The notes under the pieces are model-generated. The model had not been told where the DNA came from. It ran no database searches and saw only the letters and a list, made by a program, of their open reading frames with translations. The position numbers and the translations under genes are program-made. This document shows positions 27,064 to 36,238 of a stretch of 64,000 bases of DNA, piece after piece. Origin of the DNA: Iocasia fonsfrigidae (lineage in GTDB: Bacteria; Bacillota; Halanaerobiia; Halanaerobiales; DTU029); the NCBI RefSeq assembly GCF_017751145.1, contig NZ_CP046640.1:1468137-1532136 (forward strand), written 5' to 3'. Numbering within the stretch: the stretch's first letter is position 1; each line of letters starts with the position of its first letter.

Positions 27064-27942
27064 ATGCATTCTTTAAGAAGAACTATGCTGTATGTTCCGG
27101 GGAATAATCCAGGAATGATACTCAATGTTCATATCTATGGAGCTGATTCGATTATGTTTGACTTGGAAGATTCTGTTTCATTGAATGAGAAAGATTCCGC
27201 TAGATTTTTGGTCTATAATGCTTTAAAAACCTTTGATTATAGAAATACTGAAACGGTCGTTCGTGTAAATGGTTTAAACACTCCTTTTGGAAAAGAGGAT
27301 CTTGAGGCTATTGTCCGGGCTAAACCGGATATAATCCGTCTCCCCAAAACGGAAAAAGCAGAAGATGTACAGGAGGTGGATTACTTAGTAACTGAAATTG
27401 AAAATAAAATTGGTTTGGAGTCTGGAAGTATAAAATTAATGGCGGCAATTGAGAGTGCTCTTGGGGTAATTAATGCTAGCCAGATTGCTACTGCTAGTGC
27501 GAGATTGCTTGGGATTGCTCTTGGTGCTGAAGACTTTGTAACTGATTTAAAAACTACTCGTTCAATGGATGGGATTGAACTGCTTACTGCTAGAAGTCAG
27601 ATTTTATTTGCTGCCCGGGCAGCAGGAATCAATGCTTTGGATACGGTTTTTTCCGATGTTAATGATGAAGAAGGTTTAATAAATGAAGTTAAATTAATTA
27701 AACAATTGGGTTTTGATGGCAAATCAATAATTAACCCGCGGCAGATTGAACCAGTTCATAAAATATTCACACCAACAACAGAAGAGATAGAAAAAGCGAC
27801 CAGGGTTTTAGGGGCAATTAAAGAGGCGGAAGAAAAAGGTTCAGGGGTTATCAGTTTAGATGGAAAAATGGTTGATAAACCAATTGTAGACAGGGCTCGA
27901 CGAACAATAGACTTGGCTAATGCTGCCAGGGTATATATCTAG
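27064..27942 (+). CDS. citE: Citrate lyase beta subunit (citryl-ACP lyase)
   Basis: This 292-residue HpcH/HpaI-type TIM barrel cleaves citryl-ACP to oxaloacetate and acetyl-ACP. It has SLRRTMLYVPGNNPGM at the N-terminus, DSIMFDLEDSV with the metal-binding acids, and IESALGVINA and GAEDF further on. Length and order agree with the family. Together with CitD and CitF it makes the cytoplasmic citrate lyase complex. Confidence 0.94.
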   Translation: MHSLRRTMLYVPGNNPGMILNVHIYGADSIMFDLEDSVSLNEKDSARFLVYNALKTFDYRNTETVVRVNGLNTPFGKEDLEAIVRAKPDIIRLPKTEKAEDVQEVDYLVTEIENKIGLESGSIKLMAAIESALGVINASQIATASARLLGIALGAEDFVTDLKTTRSMDGIELLTARSQILFAARAAGINALDTVFSDVNDEEGLINEVKLIKQLGFDGKSIINPRQIEPVHKIFTPTTEEIEKATRVLGAIKEAEEKGSGVISLDGKMVDKPIVDRARRTIDLANAARVYI

Positions 27943-27956
27943 AAGGAGTGTTTTAG

Positions 27957-29516
27957 ATGATTAATAAAGTAAATAGAGAGATTCCTCAAGAAATAGAAGG
28001 CTTGGAAAAATTATTGCCTTTTCGAGGTTTTAAGGGTCAGATAAAAGATATACAACGATTGAAAGAACGGCAGGTTTCGGAAAACAGGAAGAAGTTTTTA
28101 CCTAGTATTGAAAAAGCTATCCTGGAAACAGGGCTTAAAGATGGAATGACTATTTCTTTTCACCATCATTTTAGAAATGGAGATTACATTATCAATATGG
28201 TAATGGAGGTTATTGCCAAATTAGGGATTAAGGATATTGTTTTGGCTTCAAGTTCCTTGACAAAGATACATTCCTCTCTGATTGAACATATAAAAAATGG
28301 AGTTATTAGGCGAATTGAGACCAGTGGTTTAAGGGGTGAACTAGCAGTTGCAATATCAGAGGGTTTAATGGACATACCGGTATGCTTACGTTCTCATGGG
28401 GGAAGGGCCCGGGCAATTTCTACTGATGAATTACATATTGATGTAGCATTTTTGGGTGTTCCTTCTTGTGATGCATATGGCAATGCTAATGGTTATTCTA
28501 GAGAAAATTCTGCTGCCTCAGCCTGTGGGTCATTAGGGTATGCCAAAATAGATGCTCAGTATGCAGATCAGGTTGTTTTGATTACTGATAATATTGTCGG
28601 ATATCCTAATGTGCCATTTGCTATCCCTCAGTCACAGGTAAATTATATTATCAAAGTTGATTCTATTGGGGATCCTAAAGGAATTATGTCTGGGGCAACA
28701 CGTTTTACTAAAAACCCTAAAGATTTATTGATTGCTAAACATGCTGCTGATGTGATTGAAGCATCTGGTTATTTTGAAGAGGGATTTTCTCTACAGACTG
28801 GTTCCGGTGGTGCGTCTCTGGCGACAACCAGATTTTTAAAAGAAAAAATGATAAAAAAGGGCATTAAAGCCAGTTTTGCTTTAGGAGGAATTACCGGTCA
28901 AATTGTTAATTTACATGAAGAAGGGCTTATAAAAAAGTTACTTGATGTTCAGAGTTTTGATCTTAAGGCAGTAGAATCACTTAAAAATAATCGTTTTCAT
29001 TACCAGATTGATGCTTCCTATTATGCCAATCCTGATAAAGAGGGGAGTGCAGTAAATCAATTAGATATTGTTGTTCTCAGTGCTTTAGAGATAGATAAAG
29101 ATTTTAATGTTAATGTAATGACAGGTTCAGATGGAGTGCTCAGGGGAGCTATCGGGGGCCATTGTGATACAGCAGCTGGAGCCTCTGTTGCTATTGTTGT
29201 AGCCCCGCTGATGAGAGGCCGGATGCCTACTATTTTGGATAGGGTGAATACTATTGTTACTCCTGGAAATACGGTGGATATTCTGGTAACAGACCAGGGG
29301 ATTGCAGTTAATCCTTTAAGAAAGGATCTCTTAGCTAATCTTAGTTCAGCTAAAATACCTATTTATAGTATTGAAGAATTACAGGAAAAAGCTGAACGTT
29401 TAGTTGGTAAACCTGAACCGATCAGGGTAAAAGACAAAATTGTAGGTGTTGTAACTTATCGAGATGGTTCAGTTATTGATGTTGTCCGTCAAATTGATAG
29501 GGAGCGACAATTTTAA
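27957..29516 (+). CDS. citF: Citrate lyase alpha subunit (citrate:acetyl-ACP transferase)
   Basis: This 519-residue CoA-transferase-like protein exchanges acetyl for citryl on the acyl carrier. Typical blocks are TISFHHHFRNGDYI, SHGGRARAI, QTGSGGASLATTRF and GAIGGHCDTAAGA. The full length matches the family. AGAAGGAG precedes the ATG. Confidence 0.94.
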   Translation: MINKVNREIPQEIEGLEKLLPFRGFKGQIKDIQRLKERQVSENRKKFLPSIEKAILETGLKDGMTISFHHHFRNGDYIINMVMEVIAKLGIKDIVLASSSLTKIHSSLIEHIKNGVIRRIETSGLRGELAVAISEGLMDIPVCLRSHGGRARAISTDELHIDVAFLGVPSCDAYGNANGYSRENSAASACGSLGYAKIDAQYADQVVLITDNIVGYPNVPFAIPQSQVNYIIKVDSIGDPKGIMSGATRFTKNPKDLLIAKHAADVIEASGYFEEGFSLQTGSGGASLATTRFLKEKMIKKGIKASFALGGITGQIVNLHEEGLIKKLLDVQSFDLKAVESLKNNRFHYQIDASYYANPDKEGSAVNQLDIVVLSALEIDKDFNVNVMTGSDGVLRGAIGGHCDTAAGASVAIVVAPLMRGRMPTILDRVNTIVTPGNTVDILVTDQGIAVNPLRKDLLANLSSAKIPIYSIEELQEKAERLVGKPEPIRVKDKIVGVVTYRDGSVIDVVRQIDRERQF

Positions 29517-29518
29517 TT

Positions 29519-30052
29519 ATGAATATGATAAGAGAAATTAGTTTGCAGGAACTACTTCGTGCACGGGAGCTAAGGGCAGCTAGGCAAAAAGAGTTGATTA
29601 ATAAATATCAGGCCTGCCTGATATCGTTTATGGTTAATACGCCAGGGAAATTCAAATTAACTGTTTTAAGCAAGAAAATTCATGATGAAGGAAGTAAGGT
29701 TTTAAGGGAAACTTTTGAGAAAGAATATATTTTTCCTATCTATCAGGAAGTTCATAAAAAAGCAACAGGAATAGAGAGTTTCATTCTTGTAAATATGGAT
29801 GAAATAAAATTGAAAAAAATTCTTGTAGAAATAGAAGATAATCATCTCCTTGGCCGGCTGTTTGATTTTGATGTAATCAATAAAGAGTATCAGAATATTA
29901 GCAGGCAAACAATCAAAAAAAGGGGTAGAAGATGTTTGTTATGCAAAGATCAGGCAGCAGTTTGTGTTCGCAGTCAGAAACATTCATATGAGGAACTGCT
30001 GGAAAAAATTAATACAATAAGTAAAGAATATTTCAATATGATGAGTGGATGA
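29519..30052 (+). CDS. citX: Apo-citrate lyase phosphoribosyl-dephospho-CoA transferase
   Basis: This 177-residue protein transfers the prosthetic group made by CitG to CitD. The family motif GRLFDFDVI is present, as is the Cys pair RRCLLCKDQA near the C-terminus. It follows citF by 2 bp. In some species citX is fused to citG; here they are separate and citG lies 3.4 kb downstream. Confidence 0.9.
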   Translation: MNMIREISLQELLRARELRAARQKELINKYQACLISFMVNTPGKFKLTVLSKKIHDEGSKVLRETFEKEYIFPIYQEVHKKATGIESFILVNMDEIKLKKILVEIEDNHLLGRLFDFDVINKEYQNISRQTIKKRGRRCLLCKDQAAVCVRSQKHSYEELLEKINTISKEYFNMMSG

Positions 30053-30166
30053 TTAATATATTTTGTTGGTATACCAGGAAATTATGTGTTTGTTTAATAT
30101 AATATATATTCATTGGTTTAGACCATAAAAGAATGAAGGGAAGGAGGGATTTTACTAATATAATAG

Positions 30167-30217
30167 ATGGTTAATAACCATTGATATATAAAGTTAGGCT
30201 ATTATTAAATAATAGCC
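30167..30217 (+). promoter_or_regulatory. Two palindromes in the leader of the tricarboxylate transporter operon
   Basis: ATGGTTAATAACCAT (30167-30181, 7-bp arms) and GGCTATTATTAAATAATAGCC (30197-30217, 10-bp arms) are both perfect with one central base. They lie between citX and tctC and 30 bp before the tctC ATG. They could be operators or the second could be a stem in the mRNA leader. There is no T run after them. Confidence 0.55.
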
Positions 30218-30246
30218 CTATCAAATCTAAAATGGGAGTGTGAAAA

Positions 30247-31242
30247 ATGAAAACAAAAAAAAGCATAATATTGGGTTTGTTTTTATTACTAACTTTAACG
30301 TTAATTTTTTCCGGGTTAAGTTTAGCCAAGGAATATCCACGAGGGACAATGGAGTTTATTGCTCCTGCTGGGGCAGGTGGAGGTTGGGATTTGACGATTC
30401 GTACAGTAGGAAAAGTATTGAAGGATTCTAAATTAGTGACTGTTCCAATGCCTATTACTAATAGACCAGGTGGTGGTGGTGGGGTAAACTTAGCATATTT
30501 AAATGGTAGTAAGGGAAGTGACAGGATCATTTCAGTTTATTCCCCACCATTGATTTTGATTAATCTTAATGGTTCTACAAATTATAGTTACCGGGATACT
30601 ACACCGCTGGCCCGCTTGATTACAGATTATGGTGTTTTTGTTGTAGCTAAGAATTCTAAATATAATACTATCAAGGAAGTAATGGATGCCCTAAAAAAAG
30701 ACCCTAAGAGTGTAAAAATTGGTGGAACCTCTTCTGTTGGAAGTATGGATCATATTCAATTTTTATTGATAGCTAAAGCAGCAGGGGTAAAAAACTTAAA
30801 GGATATAGATTATATAAGTTTTCAGGGTGGTTCGGGCCCGGCCCAGCTCTTAGGTGGACATATTGATTTACTGTCGACAGGCTTAGGTGATGTAAAAGCC
30901 TTACTGGATAGTGGAAATTTAAGGGCACTTGCTCAAACTGGCAGTAAACGTGTAGGGAAAGGTGTTTTTGCTACGATTCCCACTGTTAAAGAACAAGGCA
31001 TTGAGGCGACATTTGAGAACTGGCGGGGTTTATTCGGAGCTCCTGGAATGCCTGAATATGCTCAAAAATACTGGCGCGAAACGATAGCCAAGATGGTGAA
31101 AACACCAGAATGGCAAGAAGCATGTGTGAGAAATAATTGGACTCAGTCCTATGCAGATGCTGATGAATTTAAAGCCTTTTTAGATAAAGTCAATCAGGAG
31201 TATAAAAGTATTTTAAAAGAAATAGGAATGTTAAAGCAATAA
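30247..31242 (+). CDS. tctC: Tripartite tricarboxylate transporter substrate-binding protein
   Basis: This 331-residue periplasmic-type binding protein has a clear signal peptide (hydrophobic core of LGLFLLLTLTLIF, cut near SLAKEYP). Mature features are the EFIAPAGAGGGWDLTIR and ITNRPGGGGGVNLAYL loops that bind the dicarboxyl part of the ligand in TctC/Bug proteins. It delivers citrate or a similar acid to TctBA in the membrane. The ribosome site is weak (GGGAGTG) but well placed. Placement between citX and citG supports citrate. Confidence 0.9.
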   Translation: MKTKKSIILGLFLLLTLTLIFSGLSLAKEYPRGTMEFIAPAGAGGGWDLTIRTVGKVLKDSKLVTVPMPITNRPGGGGGVNLAYLNGSKGSDRIISVYSPPLILINLNGSTNYSYRDTTPLARLITDYGVFVVAKNSKYNTIKEVMDALKKDPKSVKIGGTSSVGSMDHIQFLLIAKAAGVKNLKDIDYISFQGGSGPAQLLGGHIDLLSTGLGDVKALLDSGNLRALAQTGSKRVGKGVFATIPTVKEQGIEATFENWRGLFGAPGMPEYAQKYWRETIAKMVKTPEWQEACVRNNWTQSYADADEFKAFLDKVNQEYKSILKEIGMLKQ

Positions 31243-31356
31243 GTTATAACTAATGTGGGATTTAGAGGTAAGATTTTTTTCTTGCCTCTTACTTCCTACA
31301 TCCTATTTCTTAACACATACTTAGATGTATTTAAACAATTCTGGAGGTGGATAAAA

Positions 31357-31833
31357 ATGAATATAAGGGTAATATCCGGTCTTTTGGCAATAATTATCGG
31401 CTGTATATATAGTATTTTAGCTTACAATTTACCTAGGGCAACAGTTGGTAATCCAATAGCTCCTATATTATTTCCATTAGGCCTGGGAGTAACAATGCTT
31501 ATTTTCGGCATTATTTTGTTTATAAAAGAGAGTAAAAAAGAAAGGGGATTAGCTGAAGAAAAAAGGAAGAATCAAAGAAAAGTCATATTAAGTTCTGGAA
31601 AATTAGTCATTATAACCTGTTTATCCAGTATTATCTATGCTTTATTATTTGAAAGAATTGGTTATGTTTTATCTACTCTTTTATTTATGGGTTTGATTTT
31701 ATTTGCAATAAATGGAAAGGAAAATTGGAAAATAAATGTCCTGGTAGCGGTATGTTTTAGTGTTGGAATATACTTTATTTTCTTAAAATTATTGGGGATT
31801 CCACTACCTTCCTTACCAGTTTTTGATATTTAA
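31357..31833 (+). CDS. tctB: Tripartite tricarboxylate transporter small membrane subunit
   Basis: This ~158-residue protein has four hydrophobic segments and NIRVISGLLAIIIG at the N-terminus, as in TctB. An upstream in-frame start exists at 31255, but the strong GGAGGTGG 6 nt before ATG 31357 and the loss of sense upstream decide for the shorter form. It ends 18 bp before tctA. Confidence 0.85.
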   Translation: MNIRVISGLLAIIIGCIYSILAYNLPRATVGNPIAPILFPLGLGVTMLIFGIILFIKESKKERGLAEEKRKNQRKVILSSGKLVIITCLSSIIYALLFERIGYVLSTLLFMGLILFAINGKENWKINVLVAVCFSVGIYFIFLKLLGIPLPSLPVFDI

Positions 31834-31851
31834 TTGGAGAGGTGAAAATAA

Positions 31852-33354
31852 ATGGATGTAATATTAAATAATTTGATAGTAGGTTTTCAGACTGCCTTAA
31901 CTCCAGGTCACCTATTTTGGATTACTATAGGGGGAATATTGGGTACAATTATTGGGATGTTACCTGGTTTGGGACCAGCGACAGGGGTAGCAGTTTTATT
32001 ACCGATGACTTTCTCAATGGGACCGGTTACTTCATTGATTACAATGTGTGGAATATATTATGGGGCTATGTTTGGTGGCTCTAGGAGTTCCATCTTGATT
32101 AATACACCTGGAGACGGTGCTGCTTTAGCAGCAACATTTGACGGATACCCTATGTCTCAGCAGGGAAGAGCAGAGGCTGCTCTGGCAATGTCAGCCATTG
32201 CCTCTTTTATTGGAGGAATTATAGCAACGGTTTTTATGACTTTAGTAGCGAACCCGGTAGCAAATTTTGCTTTGAGATTTGGTCCAGCAGAATATTTTCT
32301 ATTGATGGTTACTGCTTTATCAGCAACAGCCTCCATGTCTAAAAAAAATTTAGTACGTGGTTTTATTTCAATGATACTTGGTCTGATGATTTCTACAGTT
32401 GGTCTGGATTCTCAGTCTGGAATTAACCGTTTTACCTTTGGTGTTCTGGAATTACAGACTGGTATTGATTTTCTGGTAGTAATCATTGCGATTTATGCCT
32501 TAGGTGAAGTATTCAAATGTTTCAAAGAAATTCATGAAGGCAAGAAAAAAGCCCAGACTAAGTTTGGTAAGATCTGGATAACAAAAGAGGATTGGAAAAA
32601 AAGCTGGCTACCAATTCTTAGGAGTACACCATTGGGCTTTTTTGTGGGGGCTTTACCGGGAGCAGGTGGAACCATGGCTTCACTAATGGCTTATAATAAT
32701 GAAAAACAGCTGGCTAAAAATCCGGATGATTTTGGAAAAGGGGAGATTGTTGGCCTGGCTGCTCCTGAAGCAGCTAATAATGCTGCCTCTGTGGGGGCTT
32801 TGATACCAATGTTGACCCTTGGAATTCCCGGTTCAGGAACAACAGCTGTTATGATGGGGGCTTTATTGATGTTGGGTTTACAGCCTGGTCCTCTTTTGTT
32901 TACACAACATCCGGATATTGCCTGGGGATTAATTGCCAGTATGTTTTTAGGCAACATGTTGCTGGCAATAATTAATATACCACTGGCAGGTTTATTAGTA
33001 AGGGTACTCTCAATCCCCCCTAAAATCTTATACCCGATTGTATTAGGTTTAGCTTTTATCGGCACCTTTGCAATTAGTAATAGTGTTATTGATTTTTACT
33101 TACTGGTGATTTTTGGTTTGATGGGATATTTTATGAAAAATGCAGGGATTCCTACAGCACCTTTAATTTTGGGGGTTATTGTCGGTAATAAAATGGAAAT
33201 ATCGTTTAGGCAGGCACTAATTATTTCAGATGGTAGTTATAGGATTTTTGTTGCTTCACCAGTAGCAATTGTTTTGATTATCTTGACAGTAATTTCTGTT
33301 GCTTATCCATTTTTGAAAGATTATTTTAAAAATACTAAAGAAATTACCGCCTAA
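31852..33354 (+). CDS. tctA: Tripartite tricarboxylate transporter large membrane subunit
   Basis: This 500-residue membrane protein has about eleven to twelve segments. The family signatures GMLPGLGPATGVAVLLP near the start, GGSRSSILINTPGD, and the second-half copy GALPGAGGTMASLMAY are all present. It is the channel and energy-coupling subunit, using the ion gradient to import the tricarboxylate. GGAGAGGTG precedes the ATG. Confidence 0.93.
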   Translation: MDVILNNLIVGFQTALTPGHLFWITIGGILGTIIGMLPGLGPATGVAVLLPMTFSMGPVTSLITMCGIYYGAMFGGSRSSILINTPGDGAALAATFDGYPMSQQGRAEAALAMSAIASFIGGIIATVFMTLVANPVANFALRFGPAEYFLLMVTALSATASMSKKNLVRGFISMILGLMISTVGLDSQSGINRFTFGVLELQTGIDFLVVIIAIYALGEVFKCFKEIHEGKKKAQTKFGKIWITKEDWKKSWLPILRSTPLGFFVGALPGAGGTMASLMAYNNEKQLAKNPDDFGKGEIVGLAAPEAANNAASVGALIPMLTLGIPGSGTTAVMMGALLMLGLQPGPLLFTQHPDIAWGLIASMFLGNMLLAIINIPLAGLLVRVLSIPPKILYPIVLGLAFIGTFAISNSVIDFYLLVIFGLMGYFMKNAGIPTAPLILGVIVGNKMEISFRQALIISDGSYRIFVASPVAIVLIILTVISVAYPFLKDYFKNTKEITA

Positions 33355-33451
33355 TGTGTAATATTAATAATGAGATATAAAAAACATTCTAAAATTGCAA
33401 GTTGTAAATCTAATTCTATTATTTTTTACATTCTTATAAGTTGGTGGTCAA

Positions 33452-34381
33452 ATGAGTAATCAAACAATCAGTACTAATAGCCTTTGTAAATATATCAGTA
33501 AATCTGCTGTAGAAGCGATGTTATATGAAGTTTCAGCAAGTCCCAAACCAGGGCTGGTTGATAGGTATAATTCTGGCGCTCACCAGGACATGGATTTTTT
33601 TACATTTATGTCTAGCAGCGCTGCTCTTAACTATTATTTCTATAGGTGTGCAGAAAAGGGAGTGGCTTTTGCTAATCAAGATGCCAGGAAGTTATTAGAG
33701 CACCTAAGGGGCATAGGAAAAGAAGCAGAACGAGATATGTATCAAGCTACCGGGGGAGTAAATACCCATAAAGGACTTATTTTTTCTTTAGGGATTATTT
33801 CTGCAGCTGCGGCAAGTTGTTTTTTTGCTGAAGGTAGTTGGCCTCTATCGTTGGAAAGAATTTGTAAGAAGATTTCACAGATAACTAGGGGTATTACAAT
33901 AAGAGAGCTAAGCAGTGCCAAACTAAGTGATATAAAAGAAGAAAAAAATTTAACAGCTGGTGAGATACTCTTTAAGCAATATAATATTAAGGGAATTCGG
34001 GGAGAAGTAGAAAAAGGTTTTCCAACAGTTAGGAAAACTTCTTTTCCCTTCCTTTTGAAGTATTTAAATAAAAACCAGGGAACAATTAATGACATTTTAG
34101 TACAGGTCTTACTATATTTAATGACAGTAACGGAAGATACCAATATAATTGCTAGACATAATTTAAAAATGCTTCAATATGTAAAGTCTTGTGCCCTTCA
34201 GGCCCTGGATTTAGGTGGGATTTTTACTAAAGAAGGTAAAAATTATTTGCAGCAAATGGATGCTGATTTTAGGCAAAAGAATATTAGTCCTGGGGGTTCT
34301 GCTGATCTACTTGCTGTTACAATTATGTTTGTTTTTTTAACGCAAGATATGATGGGAGGTTTAATGCAAAAAGAAAGGTAA
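33452..34381 (+). CDS. citG: Triphosphoribosyl-dephospho-CoA synthase
   Basis: This 309-residue CitG/MdcB family enzyme builds the citrate lyase prosthetic-group precursor from ATP and dephospho-CoA. Motifs are MLYEVSASPKPGLVDRYN, GAHQDMDFFTFM, TGGVNTHKGLIF and SPGGSADLLAVT. It is last of the citrate block; no oxaloacetate decarboxylase or malate dehydrogenase is seen nearby, so oxaloacetate must be handled by genes elsewhere. Confidence 0.93.
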   Translation: MSNQTISTNSLCKYISKSAVEAMLYEVSASPKPGLVDRYNSGAHQDMDFFTFMSSSAALNYYFYRCAEKGVAFANQDARKLLEHLRGIGKEAERDMYQATGGVNTHKGLIFSLGIISAAAASCFFAEGSWPLSLERICKKISQITRGITIRELSSAKLSDIKEEKNLTAGEILFKQYNIKGIRGEVEKGFPTVRKTSFPFLLKYLNKNQGTINDILVQVLLYLMTVTEDTNIIARHNLKMLQYVKSCALQALDLGGIFTKEGKNYLQQMDADFRQKNISPGGSADLLAVTIMFVFLTQDMMGGLMQKER

Positions 34382-34435
34382 TTATTAATTATGATTTAGG
34401 AATCGATGATGTTTTAGCCCTTGTGCCGGGCATTT

Positions 34436-34534
34436 CCTTTATTGGAGATAGATGATTTTCAAAATGCTGATTATAATATAAATCTACCAGAGGTGGTTGT
34501 TTCATATCCACCTGGGAGTAATTATACTGGGTAA
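34436..34534 (+). pseudogene. Tail of a second copy of the three-module protein
   Basis: Thirty-two codons reading LEIDDFQNADYNINLP then EVVVSYPPGSNYTG and a stop match the end of the gene at 20277-22094. The first part is closer to its module 1 (ILEIDDFQNGDYG) and the second to module 3, so the lost gene was a diverged paralogue. There is no start and nothing of the gene remains upstream. Similarity continues past the stop into the terminator and about 60 nt beyond, to about 34690. The rest of 34382-34783 holds no gene. Confidence 0.85.
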
Positions 34535-34588
34535 AAAAGGATTTCTATCGTTAAGATATTGTCAAAAACTAATACAGTAATAATTAGG

Positions 34589-34621
34589 AAAAAGCCTGTT
34601 ATTTATAGACAGGCTTTTTTT
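34589..34621 (+). terminator. Terminator copied with the gene tail
   Basis: AAAAAGCCTG / CAGGCTTTTT with a T tail is the counterpart of 22149-22181, with a fully paired stem. Confidence 0.85.
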
Positions 34622-34783
34622 GGAATTTAAGCAACTTTTAAAACCAGTGTTTTGCAATTCAGAGATGTAATAATATAGACTTATATACTATGTCGATAGA
34701 GGATTTTTTGGATATTTATTGAATTATTATATATATAAAGAATATACTAGCGGACTTTTTACTTAATCTAGGAGGCTAAATAA

Positions 34784-36238
34784 ATGATAACAGGAGAACT
34801 AAAAAATAAAGTAGATAAAATATGGGAGATATTTTGGACAGGAGGGATAACCAATCCCCTTTCAGTTATAGAACAGTTTACCTATTTGCTGTTTATCAAG
34901 GGCTTAGATGATAAACAGAATGACTTAGAGCAAAATGCATCAGTAATTGGAATTGAAGCCAAGGAGATATTTAAAGAAGATGAACAGGATTTAAGGTGGA
35001 AGAATTTTAAACAATTAGCTGCCAAGGAAATGTACAATCTTGTCTCTAAAAAGGTTTTTCCCTTTATCAAGAATTTACATGGTGATAAGGATTCTGCCTT
35101 TTCCAGATATATGGATGATGCTATTTTTATGATACCAACACCACAGATGTTGGAGAAGATAGTAACAAATATTGATACCCTGCCCATGGAAGAAAGAGAT
35201 GCTAAAGGGGACTTATATGAGTACCTTTTATCCAAAGTAGCAACCTCTGGTACTAATGGGCAGTTTAGAACACCAAGACATATTATTAAAATGATGGTTG
35301 AACTGGTTAATCCAACTCCATCAGATATTATAGTTGATCCCGCAGCAGGGACAGCCGGGTTTCTGGTGGCTGCTGGTGAGTATCTACAGAAAAACAATCA
35401 GGATCTCTTTACAGTCCAGGAACTAAATCAACACTACCATAATAATATGTTTCACGGTTATGACATGGATAGGACTATGCTCCGGATAGGTGCCATGAAT
35501 ATGATGTTACATGGGGTTGAAAGCCCTCATATAGAGTATCAAGACTCCTTATCTGATCAAAACAAAGATGAAGAGAAATATACCCTTTTACTGGCCAATC
35601 CGCCATTTAAGGGGTCATTAGATTATGAGTCTGTATCAGCAGACTTACTTAAAGTAACCAAGACTAAAAAGACAGAACTATTATTCTTAACCCTGATGCT
35701 GCGTATGCTGAAAAAAGGCGGCCGCTGTGCTACAATAGTTCCTGATGGTGTCTTATTTGGCAGTTCCAGGGCTCACAAGGCAATCAGGAAAGAGATTGTA
35801 GAGAATCACCATCTACATGCAGTAATCTCAATGCCCAGTGGTGTCTTTAAACCCTATGCAGGGGTTTCTACTGCTATCTTAGTCTTTACCAAAACAGGGG
35901 CAGGGGGAACAGATAAAGTCTGGTTTTATGACATGAAAGCCGATGGCTATTCATTAGATGATAAACGTCAGCCGATAGAAGATAGTGATATAGATGATAT
36001 AATCAAGAGATATCATGCACGGGAGAATGAAGAAGATAGAGAGAGGACAGAGCAGTCGTTTCTGGTTTCTAAGGATGAAATTAAAGAAAATAATTATGAT
36101 TTATCAATAACTATATATAAAGAGATTGAATATGAGGAAGTTGAGTATGAAGAACCACAAGATATTCTTTCCAAAATAAAAAAATTAGAAGATGAAATTA
36201 TAAATATTATTGATGATTTGGAAGGAATGATATATTAA
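34784..36238 (+). CDS. hsdM: Type I restriction-modification DNA methyltransferase subunit
   Basis: This 484-residue protein has an N-terminal HsdM helical domain and then an N6-adenine methyltransferase with DPAAGTAGFLV (AdoMet binding, near residue 186) and the catalytic NPPF in LLANPPFKG near 270. With HsdS it methylates the target; with HsdR it forms the restriction complex. The upstream ribosome site is GGAGG. Its stop overlaps the hsdS ATG (TAATG). Confidence 0.95.
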   Translation: MITGELKNKVDKIWEIFWTGGITNPLSVIEQFTYLLFIKGLDDKQNDLEQNASVIGIEAKEIFKEDEQDLRWKNFKQLAAKEMYNLVSKKVFPFIKNLHGDKDSAFSRYMDDAIFMIPTPQMLEKIVTNIDTLPMEERDAKGDLYEYLLSKVATSGTNGQFRTPRHIIKMMVELVNPTPSDIIVDPAAGTAGFLVAAGEYLQKNNQDLFTVQELNQHYHNNMFHGYDMDRTMLRIGAMNMMLHGVESPHIEYQDSLSDQNKDEEKYTLLLANPPFKGSLDYESVSADLLKVTKTKKTELLFLTLMLRMLKKGGRCATIVPDGVLFGSSRAHKAIRKEIVENHHLHAVISMPSGVFKPYAGVSTAILVFTKTGAGGTDKVWFYDMKADGYSLDDKRQPIEDSDIDDIIKRYHARENEEDRERTEQSFLVSKDEIKENNYDLSITIYKEIEYEEVEYEEPQDILSKIKKLEDEIINIIDDLEGMIY

